The notes under the pieces were generated by a model. That model did no database searches. It was not told where the DNA came from and worked only from the letters and a program-made list of their open reading frames with translations. Positions 11,545-42,990 of a stretch of DNA of 64,000 nucleotides are shown here, piece by piece (within the stretch, counting starts at the first letter, position 1; every line of letters starts with the position of its first letter). The position numbers and the translations under genes were made by a program. Source of the stretch: Amoebidium appalachense (lineage: Eukaryota; Ichthyosporea); NCBI GenBank assembly GCA_963693365.1, contig CAVNZM010000001.1, positions 14,818,001 through 14,882,000 of the forward strand. Reading direction: 5' to 3'.

Positions 11545-11660
11545 TGAAACGTGGGAAGTGAAAAGTGGGAAGTAAAAAGTGGGAAGTGAAAAGAAGGAAG
11601 TGAAATGGGAGGCGAAAAGGGGAAATGAAAAGTGGGAAGTGGAAAGGGTTAAGTGGGTCA
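11545..11660 (+). repeat. Short purine-rich tandem repeat
   Basis: About nine degenerate copies of a 10-14-bp purine-rich unit, GTGGGAAGTGAAAA. Confidence 0.7.
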
Positions 11661-11867
11661 CATGCCTTTCCGACACGTACAAGAATGTGAAACACTTGTG
11701 CTTAGTAGTGCCCCGAGTTAATCTTTGTGTTAATCCTTGGACGGGCACACACACACACGCAGACACACCTACGTGCAAACATGCATCACACCCGCACACT
11801 TTGTGTGGGTGTGGATTACGTGCACAAGCACACGCACGCACGTGCGCACACATGCACACACACATGC

Positions 11868-11899
<32 letters not shown>

Positions 11900-11908
11900 G
11901 GGCCACAG

Positions 11909-11995
11909 AGCACAAGTCGCTGCAGGGGGCACGTCGACAAGTCGCTGCAGGGGGCAAGTCGCTGCAGGGGGCACTGCAGGGGGCACGTGCACCTT
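11909..11995 (+). repeat. Tandem repeat with CTGCAG core
   Basis: Repeats of AAGTCGCTGCAGGGGGC with shortened variants, about four or five copies. Confidence 0.7.
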
Positions 11996-12929
11996 GCACT
12001 CAGTGACGTCATCGGGCCAGTGAGTGTTACTTCACGTTCACATACAAGTAGTGGCATATGCAGCGAACCCTCTAATTATTTTAGGAACCCCCCATCCTCC
12101 CCCCTCCCCCCCCCCCCCCTCCCCCCCCCCCCCCCCCTCCTCCCCCCCAAATAACAGACACACACACCCACACAATACACATACACACACAGACGCACAC
12201 ACAAAGATACACCGCCACCACCTGCAACCCCTGAGGCTCCCATGCTCAGTAGCTTAACGTAGATAAGTTTTCAGGTGGTGAATAAGTTTGCATGTGCAGA
12301 GTAGCGGCTGGCAAAAGTTAATGCTGTAGAGGTTATCGGACAGATTGATTACATAGTTAAACGTGTGGCACGGGATAATGTTGTTCCTTTTCAGTCACTT
12401 TGGTTGTAATAGTACTTCTTTTCGTGGCGTCGGCGAATGTATGAAGTCTGGTGAAATATAAGGAATGGTCTAGGACAGTTGTGTTTTTTTTTTTTGGTTT
12501 CATTTTTATGTTCAACAATTAGTGTATTACTATTATGCAGTGAATGAAGTCTTCCTCACACACGGCTGTAGCACTGGGTTTTTTTGCTTGTAGGGTGGGT
12601 CATGATATATCAGTGTATGATTGATGTGAACTTGGCCATTCCCCGCCGGATGAACAGTCTCAACCCCTGTGTAAATATTCATCCTTGACTCACCCAGTTT
12701 TAATTAACCAACAAAAAAAGCAGGAATATATATGATGCATTTATGTACATGAACTTGCATAATAACAAAGATTTTGACACTTTTTCTGTACCGTTGTATA
12801 TAGTAGTAAAACTCCTGGGGGCTAGCTGGTATTCAGTGACCCAAAGACCGCGGTGTGAAAAAGAGAAAAAAATAAAACTCCTCTCCCCTCCTCCCCGCTG
12901 CACACACACACGTGACACACGCACGTGTG

Positions 12930-12970
<41 letters not shown>

Positions 12971-12995
12971 TCTCCTTATACACATGCACCCCCCC

Positions 12996-13064
<69 letters not shown>

Positions 13065-13195
13065 ACATGTACACACAAAAAAAAAAAAAAAAAAAAAAAA
13101 AAAAGAAGAAGAAGAAGAAGAAAAAAGAAAACACGTATTGAGCAACTTACAGCTCCAGAAATTCCCTGAGTATCCCCCCCCCCCCCCCCCCCCCT

Positions 13196-13590
13196 ACTTC
13201 CATGCAACCGGGCATGGTTGCTCTGTGTCGTGCATCTGTAAGCACATACGCATTTTTCGCTGCACTGCATTAGTTTGCACACACATCTTCACCGTTTTGC
13301 TCACCTTGCTTGCATAAGCAACCCTGCTCGTCTTTGATCAAGACGGGTTGACCCGCCCAAGTTCAGTTGATGCTGCTGTCTGAGTTGGAGCGTCGTATAT
13401 ACGCGGGATAAGGGGTCGAAACTCAGACGCAATTGATGACTTGGGTCCTCCTGAGGATGGGCTCTGCTTATGACGCATACTGTGCACATGGCTGGTGTTG
13501 CATACTTGAATGTTTGCCTTTGCATGTGTCCTGCACCATGCTTCTCGTCGTGTATGCGTACTTCGGACCGTTGTCCGCATTCAAACCCCC
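13196..13590 (+). repeat. Dispersed repeat R1, copy 2
   Basis: Second long copy of R1 (compare 8309-8704). It runs from a C-run (13174-13194) to a C-run (13587-13610), so both boundaries coincide with homopolymers. Confidence 0.8.
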
Positions 13591-13711
13591 CCCCCCCCCC
13601 CCCCCCCCCCTGTTTCCCTTTGTTTCTTTCCTTCTTTTTTCTCCTTCTCCGTCTGCTTTTATTTTTTTTTTTTTTTTCCCTTTTCCTTTCTTGTTTTCTT
13701 GTGAGTTTGTG

Positions 13712-13797
<86 letters not shown>

Positions 13798-13980
13798 TGG
13801 GGGAAGGAGGCCGCGGGGGGAAGGGGAGGGGGGAGGGGTGGGAGGAATGTGCTCTAGCTAACAGACGCACACGGTACACTTTGATGCATTGCAGGCAACA
13901 CTGCAGATTGAAAAAATAAACCCACAAGGAGCATTGGTGGTGCACGGTGGTGGAGGTGGTGGTGGTGGTGGGGTGGGGTG

Positions 13981-14066
<86 letters not shown>

Positions 14067-14624
14067 TGATGCGTAGGTAATAGAGGGTTGGAAATACGGA
14101 TGAGGCACGCGCAAAAGAGTCTAAACTTTATAAAAATAAAAATAAAAAAATAAAAAAAAGTAGTAACATCAAAAGGACACTGGTATAAAACGCCACATAA
14201 TAAAATTAAAAAACCTGAAATCGAGCCAGAAATTTGAAGTGGAAAAAATGAAAAACTTGCAGGCAGGAGGGGGAGGGGCTAGTTGGTGTGGTGTCCTTAC
14301 CTGAACGTTTGAGCACACAGTAGTCTATACACGACACAGGCCTAAGACTATTTTATTGATCATGAGAGTGCTCGATGTACCGTGGCCATATTTTTTTTAT
14401 TTTCAATAAAACAATAAAACGTAGGAATATATGAACACACGGCACCGTACATCAGTCTGCATAGAGATCGTATTGAGGCTTTTCTTTTATTTTGGTTTTT
14501 AAGCGGAATAATTTGATCATCGATACATGAATCTTTCTTTGAAATCTTTCTTCCTTACATATGGGTCAGCTTTCAGCGTGTCAAAGTATATTATCAAATT
14601 AGAGCAAAGACACCCTCCCCCTTC

Positions 14625-14666
<42 letters not shown>

Positions 14667-14966
14667 TTGCAGTAGCACCAAAAGAGGCGCAAATTAAGGT
14701 GATCATCTCTAAGTAACCACATTTAGATTACATAACGCATATGCATGCTTATAGAACGAGGTGTTTTTTTCTAGAAACAACATGTTCACCTTGCTAACAG
14801 CCGAGTGTTAACTCGTTCGACACAAACTTGAAAGTTTGCTGAATACAGGCGAGGTGTCCCGAAGATCTAAGATCAAGCCCAGCCCAGTGTAGTGAAGAGA
14901 CTCAAGTACAGATACTACTTGATGGATACTTGTAACGAAGAATGGCGTTTCAAAGGCTGTGCGTGA

Positions 14967-15009
<43 letters not shown>

Positions 15010-15396
15010 ATAAAAAATAGAGACTTAACCAAATCAGCTGACAGACAGAAACAGTGCCATGCACCCCAAAACGAGACTAGATTTAAACCCCACCACGCAC
15101 TGATATCGGCAATTGTACGGCCGCTATATAAGACCACATATAGGTGCCTCTTCTATGTAAGTAAGCTTTCTGTGCCCTATTTATGACAACCAAATGATCA
15201 CATGGCCGCTGAGCTACCTAGTACAAAGCACAATCTATGTCTTTCCCCCCCCCCCCCCCCAAAAAAAAAAAAGTAATAAAAAAAAATAAAAAAAAATATA
15301 AAAAACACATCCACAAAGTACAACACACATCCGAATCTCCAACCGAAACCACCCACATAACCCACCTCGTGGCCATCCTCCTATCCTCGGTCCTCG

Positions 15397-15433
<37 letters not shown>

Positions 15434-15490
15434 ACAAAAAAAAAAATCTATTCTATGCTTACACCCTGTTCATCTCCACCACGGACACCT
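13591..15490. other. Spacer with homopolymers and R2 repeat
   Basis: Contains (GT)n at about 13715-13796, a T-run then a G-run (13982-14065), an R2 repeat (about 14066-14250), C-runs (14627-14665, 14971-14999, 15245-15260 and 15398-15433) and A-runs. The last 50 bp form the region downstream of the kinase stop. No gene seen. Confidence 0.5.
14066..14250 (+). repeat. Dispersed repeat R2, copy 1
   Basis: Begins GATGATGCGTAGGTAATAGA directly after a G-run, then GGTTGGAAATACGG, and further on AAAACGCCACAT and CCTGAAATCGAG. It resembles copies at 27224, 35816 and 55678. This copy has an A/T-rich insertion in the middle. Confidence 0.6.
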
Positions 15491-18400
15491 TTACTGGTAA
15501 CCATTTGCAGCCCGTCCCACCGACGCACCAGCCACGGGGACAGACACCCCGTTCGGCCCCAAACCCTGGCTGCCCAAACGTGCCAACATCACCTCCCTCT
15601 GTAGTGCCATCTGTTTCTGTTGCAACAGTTGTTGTTGCTGTTGCAAATATGCCTGCTGCTGATAGAGCAACTCGGCAGACAAGGAAGAAAGAGACTCGAC
15701 AGACTGCCCACTGGACTCTGTAAGGTTCGGCATTGTGTTTGTCGCCTGAAGTGCGGGCCCTTGCTGTCCGTGATACATGTTGGGCATAGTGTTGACGGCC
15801 TGAAGCTGTCCTGCCTGTGGCAAATAGTACGCACTTCCAGAACCAACACCCGGGTTGAGAGGGGAAGGGTTCGACGGCTGCGACGGGTTGATCACAGGCC
15901 CGTTAGATTGAAGGGAATTACGACGTGAGCGGCTGCCCCCGAACCCGCTCAATAGGAAATTGAGTACCTTGGACGCACTATTAGTCCGTGAACGCGTCCT
16001 CTGCGGGGTGGGGCTACCCTCGACAGATACCGACCCAAGGCTGCCCGTGTGCGTGAGGGTGAGGTTGGAAGGGGGGTACGTCGTTAAGACTGATCGACCG
16101 AAGGCGCGACCCGAGCCCGCTGTCGCTGTACGTGCGAGACGCGGGTGGGTGGCTTAGCCTGTTGTGCATGAGGGGGCTCTTGGGGTTTGGCGGGGTGGGT
16201 TGGTGCACTTGAAGTTGCTGCTGTTGTTGTTGTAGTTGTTGCTGAAGCTGCATGGTTGCTAGCTGCTGTTTGTACTTGTCAAAATTCGGGCTGTCGCGTA
16301 GAAGGAAATATGTCGCTGCTGTCTGGTCGTATGTGGTGCATTCGAGCGCCGTGCGCACCTCATCGGGAGAGAATCCCAAATGCTCCATCAGGGCAATCAC
16401 TTCATCGTGGTTGTTTCGCACCCCCTCGGCAATGCTGTTCACCTGCGGATGCACAAACCCCTGAGTGCCCTGCCCAGCCAAAACCCATGGGTGGCTGAGA
16501 ATCTGATGCGCGGTGATGCGACGCTTGGCGTCGACCGTTAACATCCTGACGATGAGACCCTGAAGGGTTGGGGGCACGTCCTTGGGAACAGAATACTCGC
16601 CACGGCTAATGAACTCACGGATGGGCTCAGAACGGAACGGAAGCTTTCCGCAATACATATAGTAAAGGAGAACACCGCAGGCCCACACGTCCGATGGCGG
16701 GCCGGCATACGCCTGGGGGCGGAAAAGCTCCGGGGACGCGTAGTATGGCGTGCCGCAGTGCGTGTTGAGAAGGTCGGTGGCGACGTTTGAAAACCCCCAA
16801 TCGGCCAATTTGACATGGCCCTGTTCGTCGATCATGAGGTTGTCGGGTTTGATGTCGCGATGCACGACATGTTCCTGATGGCAGTAGGCGGTGGCGGCCA
16901 TGAGCTGCACAAAGAGGTTTCGCACCACCTCCTCCTTGCGTTTCTTTTTCAACCTGCGGAGGGATGAGCTGGGGTGAGACACGAGGACGTGGTGGGAAAA
17001 ATAGATACATCAGGAGATGTGTGGGAGGCGAGTGCAAACAGCTTGTCGGGGTTGAATATGCGAGTGTGTAAAGTACTACCGATCCTACCTGGAGCACAAA
17101 AAAGGAAAAGGACACTAACACACTCGATCTTCTCATCTTTGAGCCTGCATCTCGCAAATGACTGATCATACATGGATGCCAGGTGCACAACTCACAGGGA
17201 ACGTATTCGTGTACGTGTCCGAGTTCGTTTTTGTTGAGCTCTTCGTAACATACAAGGGCTTTTAGGCTCAAGCTCTGCTAATTTCTCGTTCCCTCGCCAC
17301 CTCCCAAACAAGTTACTCCGTGTGCGTCACACACCTTTTACACAGAAGTTGTCATGAACCAAGGCAGCAGACACGCACTGGGAGAGAAGAAATAAGTGGG
17401 GACCAAAAAGGAGCACCGGACACACACGCCACCCCCCATCCCCACACCCCCCCCCCTCCCTAAACCCCCGCAAAAGAAAAAGAAAACAGAGAAAGATCCA
17501 GCGCAAAGCAGCAAGAAACACACACCTCTGCAGCCGTGCAAGTTCCTCGGTCAGCGTGCTACCGTTCACATACTCCAGCACCAGGTAAAAATGGTCCGCC
17601 GTGTCAATGACCTCATACAGCTTGACGATGTTCGGGTGGTCCAGCAGCTTCATGATCTGCATTTCCCTCTGGAGCACCCTCATATCTTCCTTGCTCAATT
17701 TTGCCTTTGCAACTATTTTCATAGCCACAAGCTCGCCCGTTATCCTGTGCTTGGCTAGCTTCACCACGGAATACCTCCCCTTACCCAGCGTCTCGCCAAT
17801 CATGTAATCGCCGACACGCGCCTCGCGAGTTGACTTGCTCCTTTGGGGAGTGGCCATGTTGTTGAGAGACCCACTGCTCTGGTTTTGCGTCATGCCGTTT
17901 GTATTGGTTGTGCTCAAAAGCTGCGGTGGTCATGAATATAGGGAAACGAAAAGAGCAAAAAAGAAGGCGAGGTTAGGTTGGTGAGCTACACCATGGCGAA
18001 GAGAAAGATGGGATGGTGATGCAGGGGCTTTTTGCAGAAAGTGCTATGAAATATAGTCCAGTTGCGTGAGCTTAACTCTGGTATTCTGGAGCATATTTGT
18101 ATTATATGTGCACGGAGTCGGTCGAATGCATGGTTATGTCGAACTGAGTGTTTGTATCATTAGTTCACCCGAGTGTTTTCCTGCAACGATTTCATCAATG
18201 GCAAGTCCAACATGCTGGCATATGTGTGAGCTGCCTGTCGACTAATTCGCAGCCTTACTGCTAGTATGTGTTACACAAGTGGGCCGATTACATAGCGGTA
18301 TATACACCCGTACGTGCAGTTGCCAGGAACATGCTAACGATAGTCATTTCACATGCAAAAAGAGCCTTAGAGGAGGTTGGACACGGGAGGAACGGGATAG

Positions 18401-18842
18401 TGTGTGGTGTTGTCTCGTTCAATAGTTCGAAAGAGGGGCATGGAGAGACGGGAGGGGTAGGATATCGACACTGGCACAAGAGTAAGTTTTGAGATTTCCG
18501 GGGGCGGTCTCTACGGGGACGGGAGGAGGGAGGAGGGGGGGGTTAGAAAAACTTGTCTATCTCACCATGCACTGATTTGCTTGAGTTGAAGAGCATAACA
18601 CAAAAGAATCCCCGGAGGTGGTGAGAGGGAAGGTATATAAGAGAGATTCTCTTAACACGCACCTGCTCAAGACTGCGCCTATGCACGGGGCTCTCTCTCC
18701 TCAAGTCATCCATACTGGAGTGCTTCAGCTTCCGTACAGGAAGCACATCCGTCGAGTCGGTGTTCAAAACACGTAAATTTTCCGTGCTCCCTACGGACAT
18801 GCGTCCATTCCCCCCAGACTGATGGCGTTGAATAGCCGCCAT
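15491..18842 (-). CDS. CAMKL-type Ser/Thr kinase with UBA domain
   Basis: Exons are 18842-18663, 17920-17526 and 16953-15491, joined in phase by GT-AG introns; product about 678 aa. The kinase domain (about 99-348) has glycine loop LGKGRYSVV (105-113), Lys128 in VAMK, Glu146, HRDIKPDN (223-230) and activation loop NTHCGTPYYASPE. Thr256 occupies the LKB1-target position of AMPK relatives. The DFG motif reads DWG (243-245). A UBA-like segment follows (about 372-412), then a Gln-rich, Ser/Pro-rich tail. Kinase plus UBA is the MARK/BRSK/SNRK layout; I cannot choose among them. The tail is out of frame by one base at a C6 run (16071-16076, given as G on the plus strand). With C5 the total is 2037 bp and ends exactly at the TAA at 15493-15491. 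The start is the first in-frame ATG; a GTG lies 15 bp upstream. The N-terminal exon is Ser/Arg-rich and probably regulatory. Confidence 0.88.
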
Positions 18843-19559
18843 TTCTACAAGACGCACACCCCGTAATAACTATTATTACTACTATAATTCAGTATGTATC
18901 TACTACAGGTTTGTGTTCTTGTGAGATGATGGCCTCTTTACTGCTTTAGAGTAGTGTGTAGGCAGGGCATGTATTTACGGCCCCAAAGTTGTGGTTCAAG
19001 TTGTAGATGTTCCTACCAACCCACATATAAGCGAATTATGCTGCAAACAAGTAACATGGTGCCTTCCTTATTCTCGAACTTTAAACTATATTCAACATTC
19101 AACGACTAACTGTTAGTTGAGTCACAGGAAATATACACTCTCTTACAGTCATATGTTGTCATGATCCTATTCGGTTCGCAACATGAAGGTGTGCGAAGGA
19201 AACGAGCTGCATGACAGTGCATGTGCATGGCATAGTCTAGCCGCTTGTTTATAATGAAGAATCTGTGGTATGTACGCATGATTTTTAGCGAATTGCAAGC
19301 TTTGTTTTAAGCGTATCTCGGACTTGCCTCGAATTCGATTTCACCTTATGACATGTTGACGACAATGATTTCGATATTCTATTCAGCTAGAAGCTTGAAA
19401 AAACTCCAAATATTTTTTACTGTATAAAGGGCTCAATATTACCTTGTAGATTTGAAAAAACTTGAATATACCTTCTCAGCTGCTTGTATATGCGCTGCTG
19501 GAATCCATTAGTATGCGCATATATATTCTCTCAAAATGCTGGTGCAAAACTCGGAAATG

Positions 19560-19640
19560 TTTTTATAATGACTTTATTGATGTGCTCATAGAAGGTGAAA
19601 AGGCGAGATATCGCAGATATCCCGGGATATAGAAAGAACC
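19560..19640 (-). repeat. Retroposon-like 3' tail, family A
   Basis: Minus strand: CGGGATATC, 3 nt, GATATCTCG (hairpin, with one G-U pair replacing an A-U pair of the 188-290 copy), then ATCAATAAAGTCATT and a short A/T tail. The stem is kept despite the substitution. Confidence 0.5.
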
Positions 19641-20009
19641 GCTCATGAAAAGAAGATATCGGCCCAAAAAAATACATGGTGCTTTAGATAACATCGTAAC
19701 GCATAGTACTATATGTACAGGTTGGGGTTTACGCTGTATATGTACAGTGGGAATTTGGTGACACGGGAAGATTATCCAAATGATTCGCAGGGTATACGTA
19801 AGCGGTTGTATTTCCCGGGTATTATTTCGTTAAAACTTAATGCTTTTCCATCTAAGAGAATTACTTTTCCTGCATTTTGAAATAAATCCAAACAATTTCT
19901 CAAGAAATAACATTGATTTTAGCAGATATAAACTTGTGATTGAGCCAGGGCAGGAAATTACACTTATTGTCTTCTCAGTATGCCGTGCATACTTGTCATA
20001 TCTTTCCGT

Positions 20010-20040
20010 CGAATAAATCCAGTCAAAAGAAAAAAAAATA
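20010..20040 (+). repeat. Retroposon-like 3' tail, family B, short
   Basis: GAATAAATCCAGTC followed by AAAAG and a poly-A run. It resembles the tails at 1350-1400 and 20395-20450. Confidence 0.4.
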
Positions 20041-20296
20041 CACTGTTTTCGGAAGTAAATATACCGCTAATTTTCAAAAAGTACCATTAAAGCCTGAGAC
20101 TTAGTTCCACCTGCGTTGGAGGTTGGGGAAGTAAATAAAAAGATTAGTGCCATCCCTTCCCCCCTCTTCCCCCCCCCCCCCTCCCCCCCTCCCGGCCCAA
20201 CTGCCCAAAGTTGGAGCTCTCAATTTTTCCGATTTTTTCCTGGGAAAACACTGGAAACCTGCAATCACGCGTACGGAAAAAAAAAATATTTTTTAT

Positions 20297-20450
20297 TTTT
20301 AAAATGACTTTATTGATATCTACATACATACCTCATTATATCTCATGACCAGTCCTTTGCCGGATTCGGACAAAGCATATGGAAAAAAGCAGGAATTTTT
20401 TTTCTTTTGACTCGGTTTTATTGATCCGTTGATGAAGGCAATATCCACTC
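20297..20450 (-). repeat. Adjacent retroposon-like tails, families B and A
   Basis: On the minus strand a family B end (GGATCAATAAAACCGAGTC, then AAAAG and poly-A; about 20450-20395) is followed by a family A end (ATCAATAAAGTCATT, then an A/T tail; about 20325-20285). This suggests that one copy landed beside or inside another. Confidence 0.5.
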
Positions 20451-21070
20451 AATATCCAATTTAATCTGCTTTCTGGGCTCGTTGTATTCTGTTTTGCATT
20501 CAAGCTACAAATAAAATTCTAGAGATATACAACGGTTCAGCAGATGGCGGCTGAGACTCGAAAGGAGCAGTCAACACAATAAATCGCCCTTAAACAAAAG
20601 GCACACATGATTGTTGGTAATAACTGACAGGAAATTTTAAATGTATAGTAATATAAACGCAAGGTTATGATATTGGCGATGAATTATACGGGGGGTCCGA
20701 GGCGCCGGATAGGTATACATATATCGGATAGATAAAAGGAAGTAAATAGGAAGTAAATTTCTCTGGACAAAAATAGAGCTGGATCCGAGTGGAATCTGGA
20801 GCGTCGTGCATGAATTGTTTTTCTGAAATTGCGTCACGCTTGACCCACAGGTAGGAATTCGGGGCCCAAACTGAACCAATCATGCACATTTCTTTTATCC
20901 CATCTTCGCCGTTTTCAGTGCCAAGGCAGCCAATCATTTCCATTCAATTAATTTGACTCACAGAAATTCATGCGGGGTTCTTTCTTGACTCTTTAATGCA
21001 TTTCTTTTTTTCGCCCTATGTCTCGTTTGTCCAGCCAAATTAGTAATCTCAGGCCGTTTTGCTGCCGAAA

Positions 21071-21582
21071 AATTGTATTATTATACAACTGGTTGAAGCT
21101 AACCATTCACAAATGATCGATACATAGCAGCTGAGCATACTTACAATACAGAAGTTTGTGGTGCCGCATCTAGTTTAGGGTGTCACTAGTATAGGGTGAC
21201 GTGCCCGTGGGCGGCGGCCGAAGTTCATTGCGGGGTGGCACGGCGACCGTCCAGGCCCCACTGGCTCGACAAAAAGCCTCGTGCACTCCGAGCCCGTGAA
21301 TCTGACAGACTAGGCTCCTACTCTGTAGTGCGCTAATATTTAATAAAATTGTATAATGCTACAACTGGTTGAAGCTAACCATTCACAATTGATCGATACA
21401 TAGCAGCTGAGCATACTTACACTACAGAAGTTTGTGATGCCTCATCTAGTTTAGGGTGCCACTAGTATAGGGTGACATGCCCGTGGGATGGCATGGCCGG
21501 GCCGCACTGGCTCGACAAAAGCCTCGTGCACTCCGAGCCCGCCCGTGAATCTGACTAGGCTCCTACTTTGTAGTGTTCTTAA
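21071..21582 (+). repeat. About 277-bp tandem duplication
   Basis: Copy 1 (about 21071-21346) and copy 2 (about 21347-21582) share long blocks, including CAACTGGTTGAAGCTAACCA and CTCGTGCACTCCGAGCC. Copy 2 lacks about 40 bp of GC-rich sequence. No coding potential recognised. Confidence 0.85.
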
Positions 21583-21638
21583 ATATAATATGTTGTTGTT
21601 GTTGTTCTTTTTTTTTTTTTTTTTTTTTTTAAGTTCAA

Positions 21639-21678
<40 letters not shown>

Positions 21679-21783
21679 GGGAGGGGGCGCCTGTTATATA
21701 AAAATTTGGGACGTGCATCATTGCAAAAACCAAAGAAAAATCGGGGGGGGGAAAAAAGGGTGTGTGTGGGGGGGGGAGGGGGT

Positions 21784-21821
<38 letters not shown>

Positions 21822-21951
21822 GGGGGGGGAGGGTAGGGACATGGGCACTAGTAAAGAGTACGTCCGACGGAGAGACGGAGGTGACGATCTGGGAGGGCCA
21901 AGGGGGGCGGGGGGGGGGGGGGGGGGGGGGGGGGGGAAGGAGCGAGAGAGC

Positions 21952-22017
<66 letters not shown>

Positions 22018-22032
22018 AGAGAGAGAGAGAGA

Positions 22033-22068
<36 letters not shown>

Positions 22069-22081
22069 TTTTTTTTTTTTT

Positions 22082-22112
<31 letters not shown>

Positions 22113-23144
22113 GGGGGGAGGGGGGGGGGGGGGGGGAAGTATCATAGAAGACTTGCCTAGTCGAACGATAGAAGGGCAGGATTCGCAGTGAATGGAATGG
22201 CCATGGGGACGGCATGCAAAATGGTCTCATGCATTTCATCTGAACGCTCCAAGTCGTGCAACAGTGTCATACAAACTTTATATATGCAAATCCATAATCG
22301 TAGACCCCTTTTGGCAATAACTGTTAGTAACGTGAACATCCCATGACTGTGTGGACTAAGTGTAGTACAGTTCCAATCAGGCAAGCTTCCAAAAGATGTT
22401 TCCAACCTACACATACCACAAAGGCTAATTAGGTCGACCATTCGAAAAACATCGTCACATGCAATTCATTCATAATCTCGTCTTTGCATATATACCATAC
22501 ATTCATAAAACTGGTTATACCTTGCAACACATGTTCTTGGACTAGGAACAGAAACAGAAATCATGCCTGGTGCCTCGAAACGTGACAAAGCAAAAAGCAT
22601 TCATAAAAAATGTTTTACAGAATGATACACTAACATAAACCAAACTAAAAATGTTTGGTTGTTGGGTTGTATTTCTTTCAAGCTGCTTGCACATGCACAA
22701 GAAAACATGAAAATCACATGCTACACCCGTCAGCACGATAATTTTTCATGCACATAGTATCCTGCATCATAGCCCGCAGCATTTTCGACTCAAAGACGCA
22801 ACACAAAAAGTGAAATAAAAATAAAAAATAAAAAAAACGACAATGACAAAGCGTTGATAACCAGCGAACGAAACACCAAACGGATCATACCTATCTATCT
22901 CAATTCATACAATGGTGTGTGTGTGACTGTGCGCTTATTATTCGTTATGACATGTGCATGTGCATACGTCAGACCAACAGAAAGAGCAAAATTTACTTTC
23001 AGAATTTTCGGGATTTGGGCATATCGTACGGAAGAATGCATGCTGTGCATGTAGCAGATTGCAATATGTTTCAATAGTAACCTTCCTTTGCGCTCTTGCT
23101 AAACATTCGACAGGTGTCAATGGGATAAAAAAGAAAAGAAAAGG

Positions 23145-23145
<1 letters not shown>
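21583..23145. other. Spacer: G-, GA- and GT-tracts, then unique DNA
   Basis: 21605-22138 is T-runs, G-runs, (GA)n (21959-22033) and (GT)n. 22150-23145 is complex but shows no convincing gene. A 94-codon minus-strand frame (22441-22157) has no recognisable features. Confidence 0.5.

Positions 23146-23220
<75 letters not shown>
23146..23220. repeat. 75-nt C homopolymer
   Basis: An apparently uninterrupted C run on the plus strand, 108 bp beyond the karyopherin stop codon. If transcribed, it would read as poly-G in that 3' UTR. It is among the longest homopolymers in the window. Confidence 0.8.
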
Positions 23221-23221
<1 letters not shown>

Positions 23222-23328
23222 CCGTTACACGGGTTGATCCGTCTATTCACACAAAAGAGAAAGCGAGAAAGGGAGAGGGGTCTGGGGAATGACGTTTAAC
23301 ATCCGAACAAAATGAAGCGAGTCTCGAA

Positions 23329-42990
<19,662 letters not shown>

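Larger units (their letters stand above)
10697..13195. other. Spacer with simple repeats
   Basis: No gene recognised. G-rich on the plus strand to about 11390, including runs at 10988-11012, 11231-11257 and 11350-11376. Then come two short tandem arrays (separate entries), CA/GC simple sequence (11740-11900), a C-rich block (12090-12150), nondescript sequence (12240-12890), and CA, C and A tracts (12900-13130). Confidence 0.5.
18843..21070. other. Spacer upstream of kinase with retroposon tails
   Basis: No gene recognised. 18843-19550 is non-repetitive and AT-moderate, and would contain the kinase promoter. I see no clear core motif. Three or four retroposon-like tails cluster at 19560-20450. 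Confidence 0.5.

Noticed and set aside
17341-17377. Possible extra kinase exon between 17526 and 16953
   Set aside because: It has an acceptor and donor look, but including it gives a stop in the required phase. Direct joining of the flanking exons restores a normal kinase subdomain.
22157-22441. 94-codon minus-strand frame
   Set aside because: Open by chance is likely. No domain, no splice context, isolated between repeats.
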